64,000 nt of DNA from Mesorhizobium sp. WSM2240 (GTDB lineage Bacteria > Pseudomonadota > Alphaproteobacteria > Rhizobiales > Rhizobiaceae). Location of the stretch: contig NZ_CP159253.1 of NCBI RefSeq assembly GCF_040438645.1, positions 4,702,501-4,766,500 on the forward strand. Direction: 5' to 3'. Numbering within the stretch: the stretch's first letter is position 1; every line of letters starts with the position of its first letter. This document shows, in pieces, positions 9,608-17,949 of this stretch. Made by a program: the position numbers and the translations under genes. The notes beneath the pieces are model-generated. The model was not told the DNA's origin and ran no database searches. It was given only the letters and a program-made list of their open reading frames with translations.

Positions 9608-9946
9608 CTAGTCTCCCTCGCCGGGATTTTCCGAAAAATACTTCTCGAACTTGCCTTCCATGCCGTCAAATTCCTTAGCGTCCTCGGGCGGCTCCTTTTT
9701 CGAGGTTATGTTGGGCCATTTCGAGGCGTATTCGGTATTGATCTGCAGCCATTTGTCGAGCCCGGGCTCGGTGTCAGGCTTGATCGCATCGGCCGGGCAT
9801 TCCGGCTCGCAGACGCCGCAGTCTATGCATTCGTCCGGGTGGATGACGAGCATATTTTCGCCTTCGTAGAAGCAGTCGACCGGACAGACTTCAATGCAAT
9901 CCATATATTTGCATTTGATGCAGTTGTCGGTGACGATATAGGTCAT
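9608..9946 (-). CDS. fdxA: Seven-iron ferredoxin FdxA
   Basis: The 112-residue protein is a 7Fe ferredoxin with one 3Fe-4S and one 4Fe-4S cluster, an electron carrier in the cytosol. Cysteines 9, 17 and 50 match the 3Fe-4S ligands, and 21, 40, 43 and 46 match the 4Fe-4S ligands of Azotobacter-type ferredoxin I. The C-terminal extension after residue 60 is usual for FdxA. It sits between the S4 protein gene and carD, an arrangement common in Hyphomicrobiales. The redox partner is unknown. Confidence 0.95.
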   Translation of the reverse strand: MTYIVTDNCIKCKYMDCIEVCPVDCFYEGENMLVIHPDECIDCGVCEPECPADAIKPDTEPGLDKWLQINTEYASKWPNITSKKEPPEDAKEFDGMEGKFEKYFSENPGEGD

Positions 9947-10096
9947 GCTGCGGCTCCGGAGCCCTGCTTTTTCTCGACTAATATGGGCGGTGAGGTACCG
10001 CCTTTACAGGCCTGTTGCAAGGGCGGCCATTCCCCGCAGGCGCCTCTTGGCGGAACGCAATTTCAAGGCCGTCCGGCTTGATGGTGATGAGGACCG

Positions 10097-10486
10097 CTAT
10101 TCCTCTCCGTTGCGCAACCGGTCGGTCTCGCGCCGCTCCTTCTTGGTCGGGCGGCCGCTGCCTGCCTCGCGCACTGGCGGCAGCGCGTCGGGAAGAGCCT
10201 CGCCCTTCGGAGCGGGCGGCGGCGACAGATCCTCATAGAGCGCCCGCGCCTCCTCGGCGGGACCGCGGCGGCTACCCTGCTGCAGCACCTTGTAGACCAA
10301 TATCCGCCGCTCGAGCGTGATGGTCAGCACGTCACCTGGCTTAACCGAATCCGACGCCTGGCCGGCCTTGTCGCCATTGATGCGGACCCGCCCCGCGACC
10401 GCCAGCTTCGCGGCCAGCGAACGCGACTTGACCACGCGCGCGAAGAACAGCCACTTGTCGACGCGCTGCCGGCCTTCGGCGACCAT
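10097..10486 (-). CDS. S4-domain RNA-binding protein (HslR/Hsp15-like)
   Basis: This 129-residue protein starts with an S4 RNA-binding domain (QRVDKWLFFARVVKSRSLAAKLA, residues 7-29, then RVRINGDKA) like ribosome-associated heat-shock protein Hsp15, which rescues stalled 50S subunits. The C-terminal half is basic and proline-rich and not conserved. Its ATG lies directly against the stop codon of the upstream helicase gene (10486 / 10487), so the two are co-transcribed and probably translationally coupled, which suggests a shared RNA-related role. Confidence 0.88.
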   Translation of the reverse strand: MVAEGRQRVDKWLFFARVVKSRSLAAKLAVAGRVRINGDKAGQASDSVKPGDVLTITLERRILVYKVLQQGSRRGPAEEARALYEDLSPPPAPKGEALPDALPPVREAGSGRPTKKERRETDRLRNGEE

Positions 10487-13400
10487 CTACTTCTTGAGCT
10501 GGTCGCGCAGCGCAGCGAGCTTGGCGAAAGGCGAATCCGGATCGACGCGAACCGGGCGCTCCTCGCGCGGGGGCCTGGCCTGGAAGGGCTGCTTGCCCTG
10601 GAAGCCGCCTTTGTCACCCGGATGGTTATCGCGGCGATCCGGCCGTTGCCCATCGGCATTCGGCTTGCCCTTGAACTTGCCGCGCTCGAAACGCTCCTTG
10701 CCGCCATTTTTTTCGCGGGGCGGCCGGGCGTCGTTGCGCTGAGGCCGATCGCCCTGCGCCTTGCCGTCGGCGGCGGCAGCGCCGTCACGCTGGCCGCGAC
10801 GGCGGTTGTCCTGCCTGTGGTGGCGGGGCCGCTGCTCGAACCTAGCCGGCCGCCACAAGAGGATCGGCTTAGGCTCCTCCGCCTCCTCACCGTCGCCTTT
10901 AGGCGCCGGCTTGGTGTTTGTCGCTTCGGCAGACTCCGCGACAGGGGCGGTCTCCACGCCTTCCGGACCGACTTTTGCCGAATGGGCGGCGACTTCGCCG
11001 GCGCTCTCCGAACCGGGCACGGCGGGCATCAGGTCAGCGGGCAGCTCCTCCGCATCAGGCTTCCAGGTCGCAGCCTCGAGCGGCGGCGCGGCGGCTTCCG
11101 TCGAAGATTCGGCTTCTGCAGGCTGCTCCTCTGTGACCGGCTCATCCTGCACGACCGGCGCGATCGCCTCTGTGGCGGATGTCAAAGGTTCAGAAGCGAC
11201 AGCTTCTCCCTCCGACGCAGTCAGTTCGGGTGCGGACGGTGAAGAACCCAGCACGTCGTCTCCACCCTCCGGCGACACCTCCCCTGCAAGGGAGGAAGAA
11301 GGCGCGGCAACGTTTGCCACTTCATCCGCTCCAGCGGAGGGCATATCACCGCCGGCGGCGATCGCCGCTTTGACTGGCTCACTAGCGGCCTTCTCGGCCT
11401 CTGCTTTCTTAGCCTCCGCCTTCTCGGCTTCCTTCGCCGCCTTTTCTGCTTCTCGCTTCGCGGCTGCGGCTTCCGCGGCCTCGCGTGCGGCTTGGTCCAG
11501 CGCCTCGAGCCGCGTCTTCACCTCGGCTGCCGGCTTCGGCTCGGCGCGGTAGCCGAGGCCTTTCAGGATCTCCTCGATGTCGTCGGCGTTGGCGCCAAGG
11601 ATCGACATCATCGCCGGCGTCACCAGGAAGGCGCTGCCGTCGAACGCGCCGTCAGGCCGCGGGCCGGTTCCGGCCTTCCACGCCAGCGCCGGACGGATCA
11701 GATCGGCAAGCCGCTCCAGAATGTCGACGCGCACGGCGCGGCGTCCGAGCATGCGGAATCCGGCGAGCTTGTAGAAGGCGCGGTCGAAGGCCGGGTCGAC
11801 CACCACGGAAGTCCTGCCGGCGGCGAGCGCATGGACGACATCGCCGAAACCGGGCTTGTCCTTGCCGTCGTTCTGCAGTGCCCAGAGCAGCGTCACCAGG
11901 CCGGCGGGACCGGGCTTGAGCAGGCTCGGCACGAAAACATGGTACGCGCCGAAGCGCACGCCGAGGCGTCGCAGCCCCGCGCGCCCTTCCTGGTCCAGAG
12001 ATTTGATGTCGTCAGCGATCTCGCGCCGGTTTATTAGCCCGAAATTCTCGACCAGCTGGAAGGCGATGCCGCGCGCAATTCCCGAAAGCTGCTCGGCATT
12101 CTTCAGTTCGATCAGCGGCTTCAGCGCCGTCTCGATCTGGAAGTTCACGAAGCGCTCGGCGCGCGCCGCGACCTTGTCTCGGGCCGGGCCGGTGAGCTGT
12201 TCGTCGGCGAGCAGGATGACGCGCGGCCGGAGCGCATCCTCGGTCGCGGCCAGCGTTCCGATCGGTGCGCCGATCCAGCGCAGAATGCCGTCGGAGCCGA
12301 GCGCGATGTCGCTGTTGCCGGAGGCGGAAAACCGCTCGGCGCGGCTGTCGAATTCCAGCGCCAGCGCCTTCTGCGCCGCAGCCTTGATCGCCTTGCCCTC
12401 TTCGCCGCCGGCGGACTGGTCGGCAGTGAATCGGAACCCCTGCAGTTCCCCGACATGGTGGCCCTCGACTAGGACCGTTCCGGCAGGGCTAATTTCGGCT
12501 TCAAGCATCGTATTTTCTCTAAGGCGGCGCATGAGGACGGAAGTCCTGCGGTCTACGAAGCGTTTCGTCAACCGCTCATGCAGCGCATCCGACAATCTGT
12601 CTTCGATCTCGCGCGTTTTTTGTTGCCAGTGCTGCGGATCGGCCAGCCATCCCGGCCGATTGGAGACGTAGGTCCAGGTCCGGATCTGGGCGATGCGATG
12701 CGACAGCGTGTCGATATCGCCCTCGACCGTGTCGGCCCGGCGCACCTGCTCGGCCATGTAGTTCTCATCGACATGCCCATGACGCGCAATGTCGAGGTAG
12801 ATCGAGGCGACGAGCTCCGAATGCTGGGCGGGCGCGATCTTGCGGTAATCCGGCAGCGCGCAGACTTCCCACAGGCGCGCCACGCGCTCGCGCCCGGTAG
12901 CAAGCGCACGGACGTCCGGATCCTGCGAAAGATGCTCCAGCGCCCGGCCGTCCACCGCCGGCAGCGCCCGCGTCAGCCCCTCGACCGGCGCGGTCGTATC
13001 GATCGAGCGCTTGAGCGCGTCGATGCTGGAAAAATCGAACTGCGCGGTGCGCCATTGCAGCACCTTCACCGGATCGAAATCGTGGCTCTCGATCTTCTCG
13101 ACCAGTTCGTCCGGGAAGGGATCGACCTGGCCGGTGACGCCGAAGGTGCCGTCGCGCAGATGCCGCCCGGCGCGGCCCGCGATCTGGCCGAGTTCGGAAG
13201 CGTTCAGATTGCGATACTGGAAACCGTCGAACTTTCGGTTCTGCGCGAAGGCGACATGATCGAGGTCGAGGTTCAACCCCATGCCGATCGCGTCGGTCGC
13301 CACCAGGAAATCGACGTCGCCCGATTGGTAGATGGCGACCTGGGCGTTGCGGGTGCGCGGGCTGAGCGCGCCGAGCACCACGGCGACGCCGCCTCGCTGG

Positions 13401-13987
13401 CGGCGGATCAACTCGCCGATCGCATAAACCTCGTCGGCCGAGAAAGCGACGATGGCCGAGCGCGGCGGCAGCCGGGTCAGCTTTTTCGAGCCGGAATAGG
13501 CGAGGTGCGACAGCCGCGGCCGCGTCACCACCGAAACGCCGCGCAGCAGCCGCTGGAGGATGCCCTGCATGGTCGCCGCACCAAGAAGCAGCGTCTCCTG
13601 GCGGCCGCGCAGATGCAGGATGCGGTCGGTGAAGATGTGCCCGCGCTCGAGGTCGCCGGCGAGTTGCACCTCGTCGATCGCCACGAAGGCGGCGTCGGTC
13701 TCCCGCGGCATGGCCTCGACCGTGCACACCGAATATTTCGCGCCCGGCGGCAGGATTTTCTCCTCGCCGGTTACCAGCGCCACCTTGCTCGCGCCTACCT
13801 TTTCGCAGACCCGGCCATAGACCTCGCGCGCCAGCAGCCTGAGCGGCAGGCCGATCAGGCCGCTCTCATGCGCCACCAGGCGCTCGATCGCCAGATGCGT
13901 CTTGCCGGTATTGGTCGGGCCGAGCACGGCCGTCACGTCTCGTCCTGAAAGGATGAGCGGATCGTTCTTTGGCTGCTGCAGATTCAT
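10487..13987 (-). CDS. SUV3-like DEAD/DEAH-type RNA helicase with long disordered C-terminus
   Basis: The 1166-residue protein has a superfamily 2 helicase core resembling mitochondrial SUV3. The Walker A motif is GPTNTGKT at residues 23-30, the DEAD-box equivalent is DEVQ near 105, and the C-terminal RecA lobe contains ATDAIGMGLNLDLDHVAF and QIAGRAGRH. From about residue 830 the chain becomes Ala/Glu/Lys-rich and low in complexity, then strongly basic (RRHHRQDNRRRGQRDG), ending in LAALRDQLKK. Such tails often bind RNA. It is coupled to the S4 protein gene. A palindromic repeat-like stretch within the coding sequence encodes about residues 896-911. A role in RNA turnover is inferred. Confidence 0.9.
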   Translation of the reverse strand: MNLQQPKNDPLILSGRDVTAVLGPTNTGKTHLAIERLVAHESGLIGLPLRLLAREVYGRVCEKVGASKVALVTGEEKILPPGAKYSVCTVEAMPRETDAAFVAIDEVQLAGDLERGHIFTDRILHLRGRQETLLLGAATMQGILQRLLRGVSVVTRPRLSHLAYSGSKKLTRLPPRSAIVAFSADEVYAIGELIRRQRGGVAVVLGALSPRTRNAQVAIYQSGDVDFLVATDAIGMGLNLDLDHVAFAQNRKFDGFQYRNLNASELGQIAGRAGRHLRDGTFGVTGQVDPFPDELVEKIESHDFDPVKVLQWRTAQFDFSSIDALKRSIDTTAPVEGLTRALPAVDGRALEHLSQDPDVRALATGRERVARLWEVCALPDYRKIAPAQHSELVASIYLDIARHGHVDENYMAEQVRRADTVEGDIDTLSHRIAQIRTWTYVSNRPGWLADPQHWQQKTREIEDRLSDALHERLTKRFVDRRTSVLMRRLRENTMLEAEISPAGTVLVEGHHVGELQGFRFTADQSAGGEEGKAIKAAAQKALALEFDSRAERFSASGNSDIALGSDGILRWIGAPIGTLAATEDALRPRVILLADEQLTGPARDKVAARAERFVNFQIETALKPLIELKNAEQLSGIARGIAFQLVENFGLINRREIADDIKSLDQEGRAGLRRLGVRFGAYHVFVPSLLKPGPAGLVTLLWALQNDGKDKPGFGDVVHALAAGRTSVVVDPAFDRAFYKLAGFRMLGRRAVRVDILERLADLIRPALAWKAGTGPRPDGAFDGSAFLVTPAMMSILGANADDIEEILKGLGYRAEPKPAAEVKTRLEALDQAAREAAEAAAAKREAEKAAKEAEKAEAKKAEAEKAASEPVKAAIAAGGDMPSAGADEVANVAAPSSSLAGEVSPEGGDDVLGSSPSAPELTASEGEAVASEPLTSATEAIAPVVQDEPVTEEQPAEAESSTEAAAPPLEAATWKPDAEELPADLMPAVPGSESAGEVAAHSAKVGPEGVETAPVAESAEATNTKPAPKGDGEEAEEPKPILLWRPARFEQRPRHHRQDNRRRGQRDGAAAADGKAQGDRPQRNDARPPREKNGGKERFERGKFKGKPNADGQRPDRRDNHPGDKGGFQGKQPFQARPPREERPVRVDPDSPFAKLAALRDQLKK
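11256..11302 (-). repeat. Possible intergenic-type palindrome inside the helicase coding sequence
   Basis: The plus strand here contains GCGACACCT followed by CCTCCC, CTGCAA and GGGAGG, a 6-bp hairpin. The order matches the intergenic element at 19665-19764, which has CCGACACCTT followed by a CTCCCC / GGGGAG hairpin. In the helicase it translates as SSSLAGEVSPEGGDDV within the disordered tail. This looks like a dispersed palindromic element that inserted in frame, but the similarity is short. Confidence 0.4.
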
Positions 13988-14130
13988 CGGAAGGGGAAGC
14001 GGCCTTTCTGGCTCGGCTTGGCGGCTCGGTGTTCTGCGAACCGGCTGAATGAGGGCCGCTGCGGCGGCAATGGCGATGAGGCGACAAATAGGGTTTCGAT
14101 CCCGGAAACGGAAGCGGCAAGCGTCAAAAT

Positions 14131-14863
14131 TAACGTTGGAACGAGTCTGGAACGAATCGGAGACGAATCAGTGACTCCAAGAGATTCAGGATTTGTTCAC
14201 GGCCACATGTAGCTGGGCTGGAGCACTCGCGCACCAGATCGTGAATCGGGTTGTGAGTGCCGCGACGTGACGCCTCTCTTCGGCGTTAACTTCTATCGCA
14301 AGAACGTTCAGGCGCGCCTTGCTTGATAGGAGAACCTCTTGATTCACCGACAAATTTTACTTTGGATGCGCGGAGATTCCAAAGGCAACCCGGGCGCCGG
14401 TTAACTTCTCGGCCAAACACGGAACGAATCGGCGACGAATCGCTGATTCCGCCGTTTTCCTGCTTTGTTCGACACAACATCTGGGCCTTGACAGGTTTTT
14501 CGACTCCAGATGGTGAATCGCAATTTGCCACCTGGCGGGACATTTTCTGCGGCGTGTTAACCTTTGATCCGGCGGACGCCGCCTGGAACTGATTTGATGG
14601 GCCGCGACGCCTGCCCGTTTGCCGAATGTTGCCGCGCCATTTCCGCCGAAGCGGCGTCCGGTGCGATTTTCGTTAACGTTCCGGCTAAAGAGGGAACGAA
14701 GCGGCGACGAATCGCTGATCGGCCGGATTTCCGGCTTTGTTCACCGCAACATGTTGTGCCGATAGGCAGGCCGGGCAACCAACGAACCCTCGCAGGCCGG
14801 CGGGCAAGCAGCTTCTGACGCGTCTTCGGTAACGGAATTGTGCCGCATCGGCACAGCGCCGGT
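14131..14863. repeat. Three degenerate tandem units of 272 bp
   Basis: The core GGAACGAA occurs at 14149, 14421 and 14693, exactly 272 bp apart. TTTGTTC recurs at 14192, 14464 and 14736, also 272 apart. CCAGAT followed by GTGAATCG recurs at 14234 and 14506, again 272 apart, and GTTAAC-like sequences recur at 14285, 14556 and 14828. The best-conserved part is an 80-bp core (14131-14210, 14402-14482, 14674-14754). The third unit fades into the end of lysR. The units are diverged, so the duplication is old, yet spacing is kept to the base. Confidence 0.85.
14143..14713. promoter_or_regulatory. Dense cluster of GANTC (CcrM-type) sites
   Basis: Fourteen GANTC sites occur in 571 bp, starting at 14143, 14154, 14165, 14173, 14183, 14243, 14341, 14375, 14426, 14437, 14445, 14502, 14515 and 14709. 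Several are spaced by 11 bp (14143/14154/14165 and 14426/14437), one helical turn. Base composition would predict about two. GANTC is the target of the CcrM adenine methylase conserved in alphaproteobacteria. A regulatory or structural role is inference. Confidence 0.6.
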
Positions 14864-15745
14864 TCAAACGAAAAGCGCCCGCTCCCGCTCGACAGCTCTC
14901 GTGATGAACTCCGCCACGGTCTGGATGCGGCGCAGTGGCCGCATGGATTCGTGATAGACCAGCCAGTAGGCGCGGCGGATCGGCGGGGCGGCGGGGACGG
15001 GCACAAGCTCAGGCAGCGAGCGCGCGATGAAGGTGTGCACAATGCCGATGCCAGCGCCTGAGCGCACCGCTTCGGCCTGCCCAAGCGCGGAGGAGATGGA
15101 AAAGCCGGCGTTCCAGTTCGGGCTGAATTCACCGGCGTAGTCGAGCGAGGGACTGACGACGAGGTCCGGCACATAGCCGACCAGCCGGTGCGCGGCGAGT
15201 TCGCCGACTGTTTGCGGCAGGCCGTGCTGTTCGGCATAGGCGCGCGAGGCGAAAAGGCCGAGCGTGTAGTCGACCAGCTTTCCCGCCACCAGCCTGCCTT
15301 CGGAAGGCCGCTCGACGGTGATGGCGATATCGGCCTCGCGCCGCGACAGCGAGAATGAACGTGGCACCGGCACCAACTGGATCTTCAGTTCGCGGTGCTT
15401 TTCGGTGAGGCGGCCAAGCCGGGAAGCCAGGAAGGCGACGCCGAAGCCGTCCGGCGCGCCGATGCGCACCGCGCCCGACACTTCGTCGCCCTCGCCGGCG
15501 ATCTCGGCGCGCGCGGTTATCATGTCGGCTTCCATGCGTTCGGCCATTTCGAGGAAGCGTTCGCCGGCCGGCGTCAGTTCGCTGCCGGTGGTCAGCCGGC
15601 GGAACAGCTTTGTATTGAGCGCCTGTTCGAGAGCCGCGACCCTGCGCGAGACGGTGGCGTGATTGAGTTCCAACCGCCTCGCTGCGCCCAGAATCTGCCC
15701 AGCGCGGGCGACGGCGAGAAAGATGCGGACGTCATCCCAGTTCAT
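14864..15745 (-). CDS. LysR-family transcriptional regulator
   Basis: This 293-residue protein has the LysR winged helix at its N-terminus (FLAVARAGQILGAARRLELNHATVSRRVAALEQAL, residues 9-43) followed by an effector-binding domain. Regulators of this kind usually control the adjacent divergent gene, here mmsA, in response to a metabolite. The shared intergenic region is 172 bp and contains a GTATCCATAC palindrome at 15770-15779. The inducer is unknown; an intermediate of valine or propanoate-semialdehyde metabolism is a reasonable guess from context. Confidence 0.92.
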   Translation of the reverse strand: MNWDDVRIFLAVARAGQILGAARRLELNHATVSRRVAALEQALNTKLFRRLTTGSELTPAGERFLEMAERMEADMITARAEIAGEGDEVSGAVRIGAPDGFGVAFLASRLGRLTEKHRELKIQLVPVPRSFSLSRREADIAITVERPSEGRLVAGKLVDYTLGLFASRAYAEQHGLPQTVGELAAHRLVGYVPDLVVSPSLDYAGEFSPNWNAGFSISSALGQAEAVRSGAGIGIVHTFIARSLPELVPVPAAPPIRRAYWLVYHESMRPLRRIQTVAEFITRAVERERALFV

Positions 15746-15917
15746 GGGGCGATCGTCGGATGAGTGTAGGTATCCATACGCCCCTTATGCAGAAAATCGA
15801 ATAGCCTGCAATCTCGTTATCGATTTTCCGCACAACGGTTGCTTTTCCGCTCGCGTTGCAATGCACGTCGCAAAGCGGGACAATACGGCAACTCAACGGA
15901 ATTCAGGGAGAGAGATC

Positions 15918-17414
15918 ATGGTCGAGTACAGTCATTACATCGGCGGCAAGCGCGTCGCCGGCACGAGCGGACGCGCTCAGAACGTCATGCAGCCCATGGA
16001 CGGCTCGGTGCGCGGCACAGTGGCGCTGGCCTCGAAGTCGGAATTGCGCGCCGCGGTCGAAAACGCCAAGGCCGCGCAGCCGGCTTGGGGGGCAACCAAT
16101 CCGCAGCGCCGCGTCCGCGTCCTGATGAAGTTCCTGGAACTGGTGCAGCGCGACTATGACGAGCTTGCCGACATTCTGGCTCGCGAGCACGGCAAGACCA
16201 TCGCGGACGCCAAGGGCGACATCCAGCGCGGCCTCGAAGTGGTCGAGGTCTGTATCGGCGCGCCGCACATGATGAAGGGTGAATTCACTGACGGCGCCGG
16301 TCCCGGCATCGACGTCTATTCGATGCGCCAGCCGCTCGGCGTCGTCGCCGGCATTACCCCGTTCAACTTTCCAGCGATGATCCCGCTGTGGAAGATCGCA
16401 CCCGCCATCGCCTGCGGCAACGCCTTCATCCTGAAGCCTTCCGAGCGCGACCCCGGCGTGCCTCTGAGGATCGCCGAACTGTTCCTCGAAGCGGGCTTGC
16501 CAGCCGGCATCCTGAACGTCGTGAACGGCGACAAGGAAGTTGTCGACGCCATCCTCGACGATCCGGACATCAAGGCGATAGGCTTCGTTGGCTCGACCCC
16601 GATCGCGCAATACATCTATTCGCGCGCCACCGCCAACGGCAAACGTGCGCAGTGCTTCGGCGGCGCCAAGAACCATATGATCATCATGCCCGATGCCGAC
16701 ATGGACCAGACCGTCGACGCGCTGATCGGCGCCGGCTACGGCTCGGCCGGCGAACGCTGCATGGCGATCTCGGTGGCGGTTCCGGTCGGCCACGAGACGG
16801 CGGAGCGGCTTTTCGAAAAGCTCATCCCCCGAGTCGAGAGCCTGAAGGTCGGCCCGTCGACCGATTCCTCGGCCGATTTCGGTCCGCTGGTCACCAAGGA
16901 GGCGCTCGAGCGCGTCAAGAATTACGTCGACATCGGCGTCAAGGAAGGCGCCAAGCTCGTCGTCGACGGCCGCGGCTTCAAGATGCAGGGCTATGAGGAC
17001 GGCTACTATATGGGCGGCTGCCTGTTCGACAATGTCACCGCCGACATGCGCATCTACAAGGAAGAGATTTTTGGGCCCGTGCTCTCGGTGGTGCGCGCAC
17101 CGACCTACGAGAACGCGATCAAGCTCGCCAACGACCACGAGATGGGCAACGGCGTCGCGATCTTCACCCGTGACGGCGACGCAGCCCGCGACTTCGCGTC
17201 CAGGGTCCAGGTCGGCATGGTCGGCGTCAACGTGCCGATCCCGGTGCCGATCGCTTACTATACGTTCGGCGGCTGGAAGGCCTCGTCCTTCGGCGATCTG
17301 AATCAGCACGGCCCCGACGCATTCCGCTTTTACACGAAGACCAAGACCGTGACCTCGCGCTGGCCGTCGGGCATCAAGGATGGCGCGGAATTCGTAATTC
17401 CGACGATGAATTAA
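15918..17414 (+). CDS. mmsA: CoA-acylating methylmalonate-semialdehyde dehydrogenase
   Basis: The 498-residue enzyme belongs to the aldehyde dehydrogenase superfamily and matches MmsA, which converts methylmalonate semialdehyde (from valine) or malonate semialdehyde (from myo-inositol or beta-alanine) to propanoyl-CoA or acetyl-CoA with NAD. Diagnostic stretches are GITPFNFPAMIPLW, CFGGAKNHMIIMPDAD and YGSAGERCMAISVAV with the catalytic cysteine. ATG 15918 is chosen because GGGAGAG lies 6 bp upstream and homologues begin there. It is divergent from a LysR gene and ends at a strong terminator. Confidence 0.95.
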   Translation: MVEYSHYIGGKRVAGTSGRAQNVMQPMDGSVRGTVALASKSELRAAVENAKAAQPAWGATNPQRRVRVLMKFLELVQRDYDELADILAREHGKTIADAKGDIQRGLEVVEVCIGAPHMMKGEFTDGAGPGIDVYSMRQPLGVVAGITPFNFPAMIPLWKIAPAIACGNAFILKPSERDPGVPLRIAELFLEAGLPAGILNVVNGDKEVVDAILDDPDIKAIGFVGSTPIAQYIYSRATANGKRAQCFGGAKNHMIIMPDADMDQTVDALIGAGYGSAGERCMAISVAVPVGHETAERLFEKLIPRVESLKVGPSTDSSADFGPLVTKEALERVKNYVDIGVKEGAKLVVDGRGFKMQGYEDGYYMGGCLFDNVTADMRIYKEEIFGPVLSVVRAPTYENAIKLANDHEMGNGVAIFTRDGDAARDFASRVQVGMVGVNVPIPVPIAYYTFGGWKASSFGDLNQHGPDAFRFYTKTKTVTSRWPSGIKDGAEFVIPTMN

Positions 17415-17427
17415 CGGGCCGGTTTTT

Positions 17428-17468
17428 TACATAAAAAGGGCCGCGCATTGCGCGGCCCTTTTTATGTA
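17428..17468. terminator. Strong bidirectional terminator after mmsA
   Basis: A perfect 19-bp stem (17428-17446 with 17450-17468) closes a 3-nt loop. The core is GGGCCGCGC / GCGCGGCCC, flanked by five A and five T residues, so it can terminate in either direction. Confidence 0.92.
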
Positions 17469-17640
17469 CGGAATAGAACAAAACTTTTTTTTATGTTCCG
17501 TGATGGAACGGCCATGGCCGTATCCGGCTTCCTTTTCCGAGCGACCGAGAAGCTTGCGTGGCAGTTCGGTAGATGAACAGCTTGAACCCGCATCCTGGGA
17601 TTTACTGTGGAAATCCTTTGTTGCCGGAAGGAGGTGCGTC

Positions 17641-17943
17641 ATGGCACGAATTTTACGCCTAATCGCGGCAGCCGCCGTATCGGTGATGCTGTTGCCTCTG
17701 GCTTCCGCCTCTGCCGGAGTCCCCTGCGCCGAACGCGGCGAAATCGTCAAGAAGCTCTCGGACGAATACAAGGAGAAGGCGCAGGCGGTGGGTGTCATCA
17801 ATCCCGAGGCGGTGGTCGAGATCTTCGTTTCGGAGAACGGCACCTGGACCATTCTGGCGACCGGAACCGACGGCAAGAGCTGCGTGCTTTCGGCCGGCGA
17901 AGGCTTTGACGGCAATCTGATGGCGGCGTTGCCCGACGCCTGA
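17641..17943 (+). CDS. Small exported protein of unknown function
   Basis: The 100-residue product starts with a clear Sec signal peptide (MARILRLIAAAAVSVMLLPL, cleavage after ASASA near residue 25). The start is fixed by GGAAGGAGG at 17628-17636, 4 bp before the ATG. The mature part is about 75 residues with two cysteines (PCAERGE near the start and KSCVLS near the end) that could form a disulfide. I do not recognise a named family; similar small periplasmic proteins occur in rhizobia. It is convergent with the GntR gene. Confidence 0.8.
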   Translation: MARILRLIAAAAVSVMLLPLASASAGVPCAERGEIVKKLSDEYKEKAQAVGVINPEAVVEIFVSENGTWTILATGTDGKSCVLSAGEGFDGNLMAALPDA

Positions 17944-17949
17944 CGCCGT

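Larger units (their letters stand above)
13988..14863. other. 876-bp non-coding block carrying 272-bp tandem repeats
   Basis: This is the longest gene-free stretch in the window. It separates the divergent helicase gene from the 3' end of the lysR gene. Open frames of 60-90 codons exist but have no recognisable similarity, conflict with one another and shift between repeat units. The sequence is less GC-rich than its flanks and holds three degenerate 272-bp units and a strong GANTC cluster. The helicase promoter must lie at its left end. Confidence 0.8.

Noticed and set aside
14085..14110. GGGTTTCGATCCC, resembling a tRNA T-arm.
   Set aside because: The stem is only 3-4 bp and there is no acceptor stem, anticodon arm or CCA region around it.
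14018..14212. Short frames in the 272-bp repeat block, considered as genes.
   Set aside because: They change register between units and lack ribosome sites; the shared peptide is better explained by the DNA repeat.
15918..17414. The aldehyde dehydrogenase considered as the hydroxyproline pathway's semialdehyde dehydrogenase.
   Set aside because: Its motifs are those of CoA-acylating MmsA, and it has its own LysR gene and a strong terminator before the cluster.
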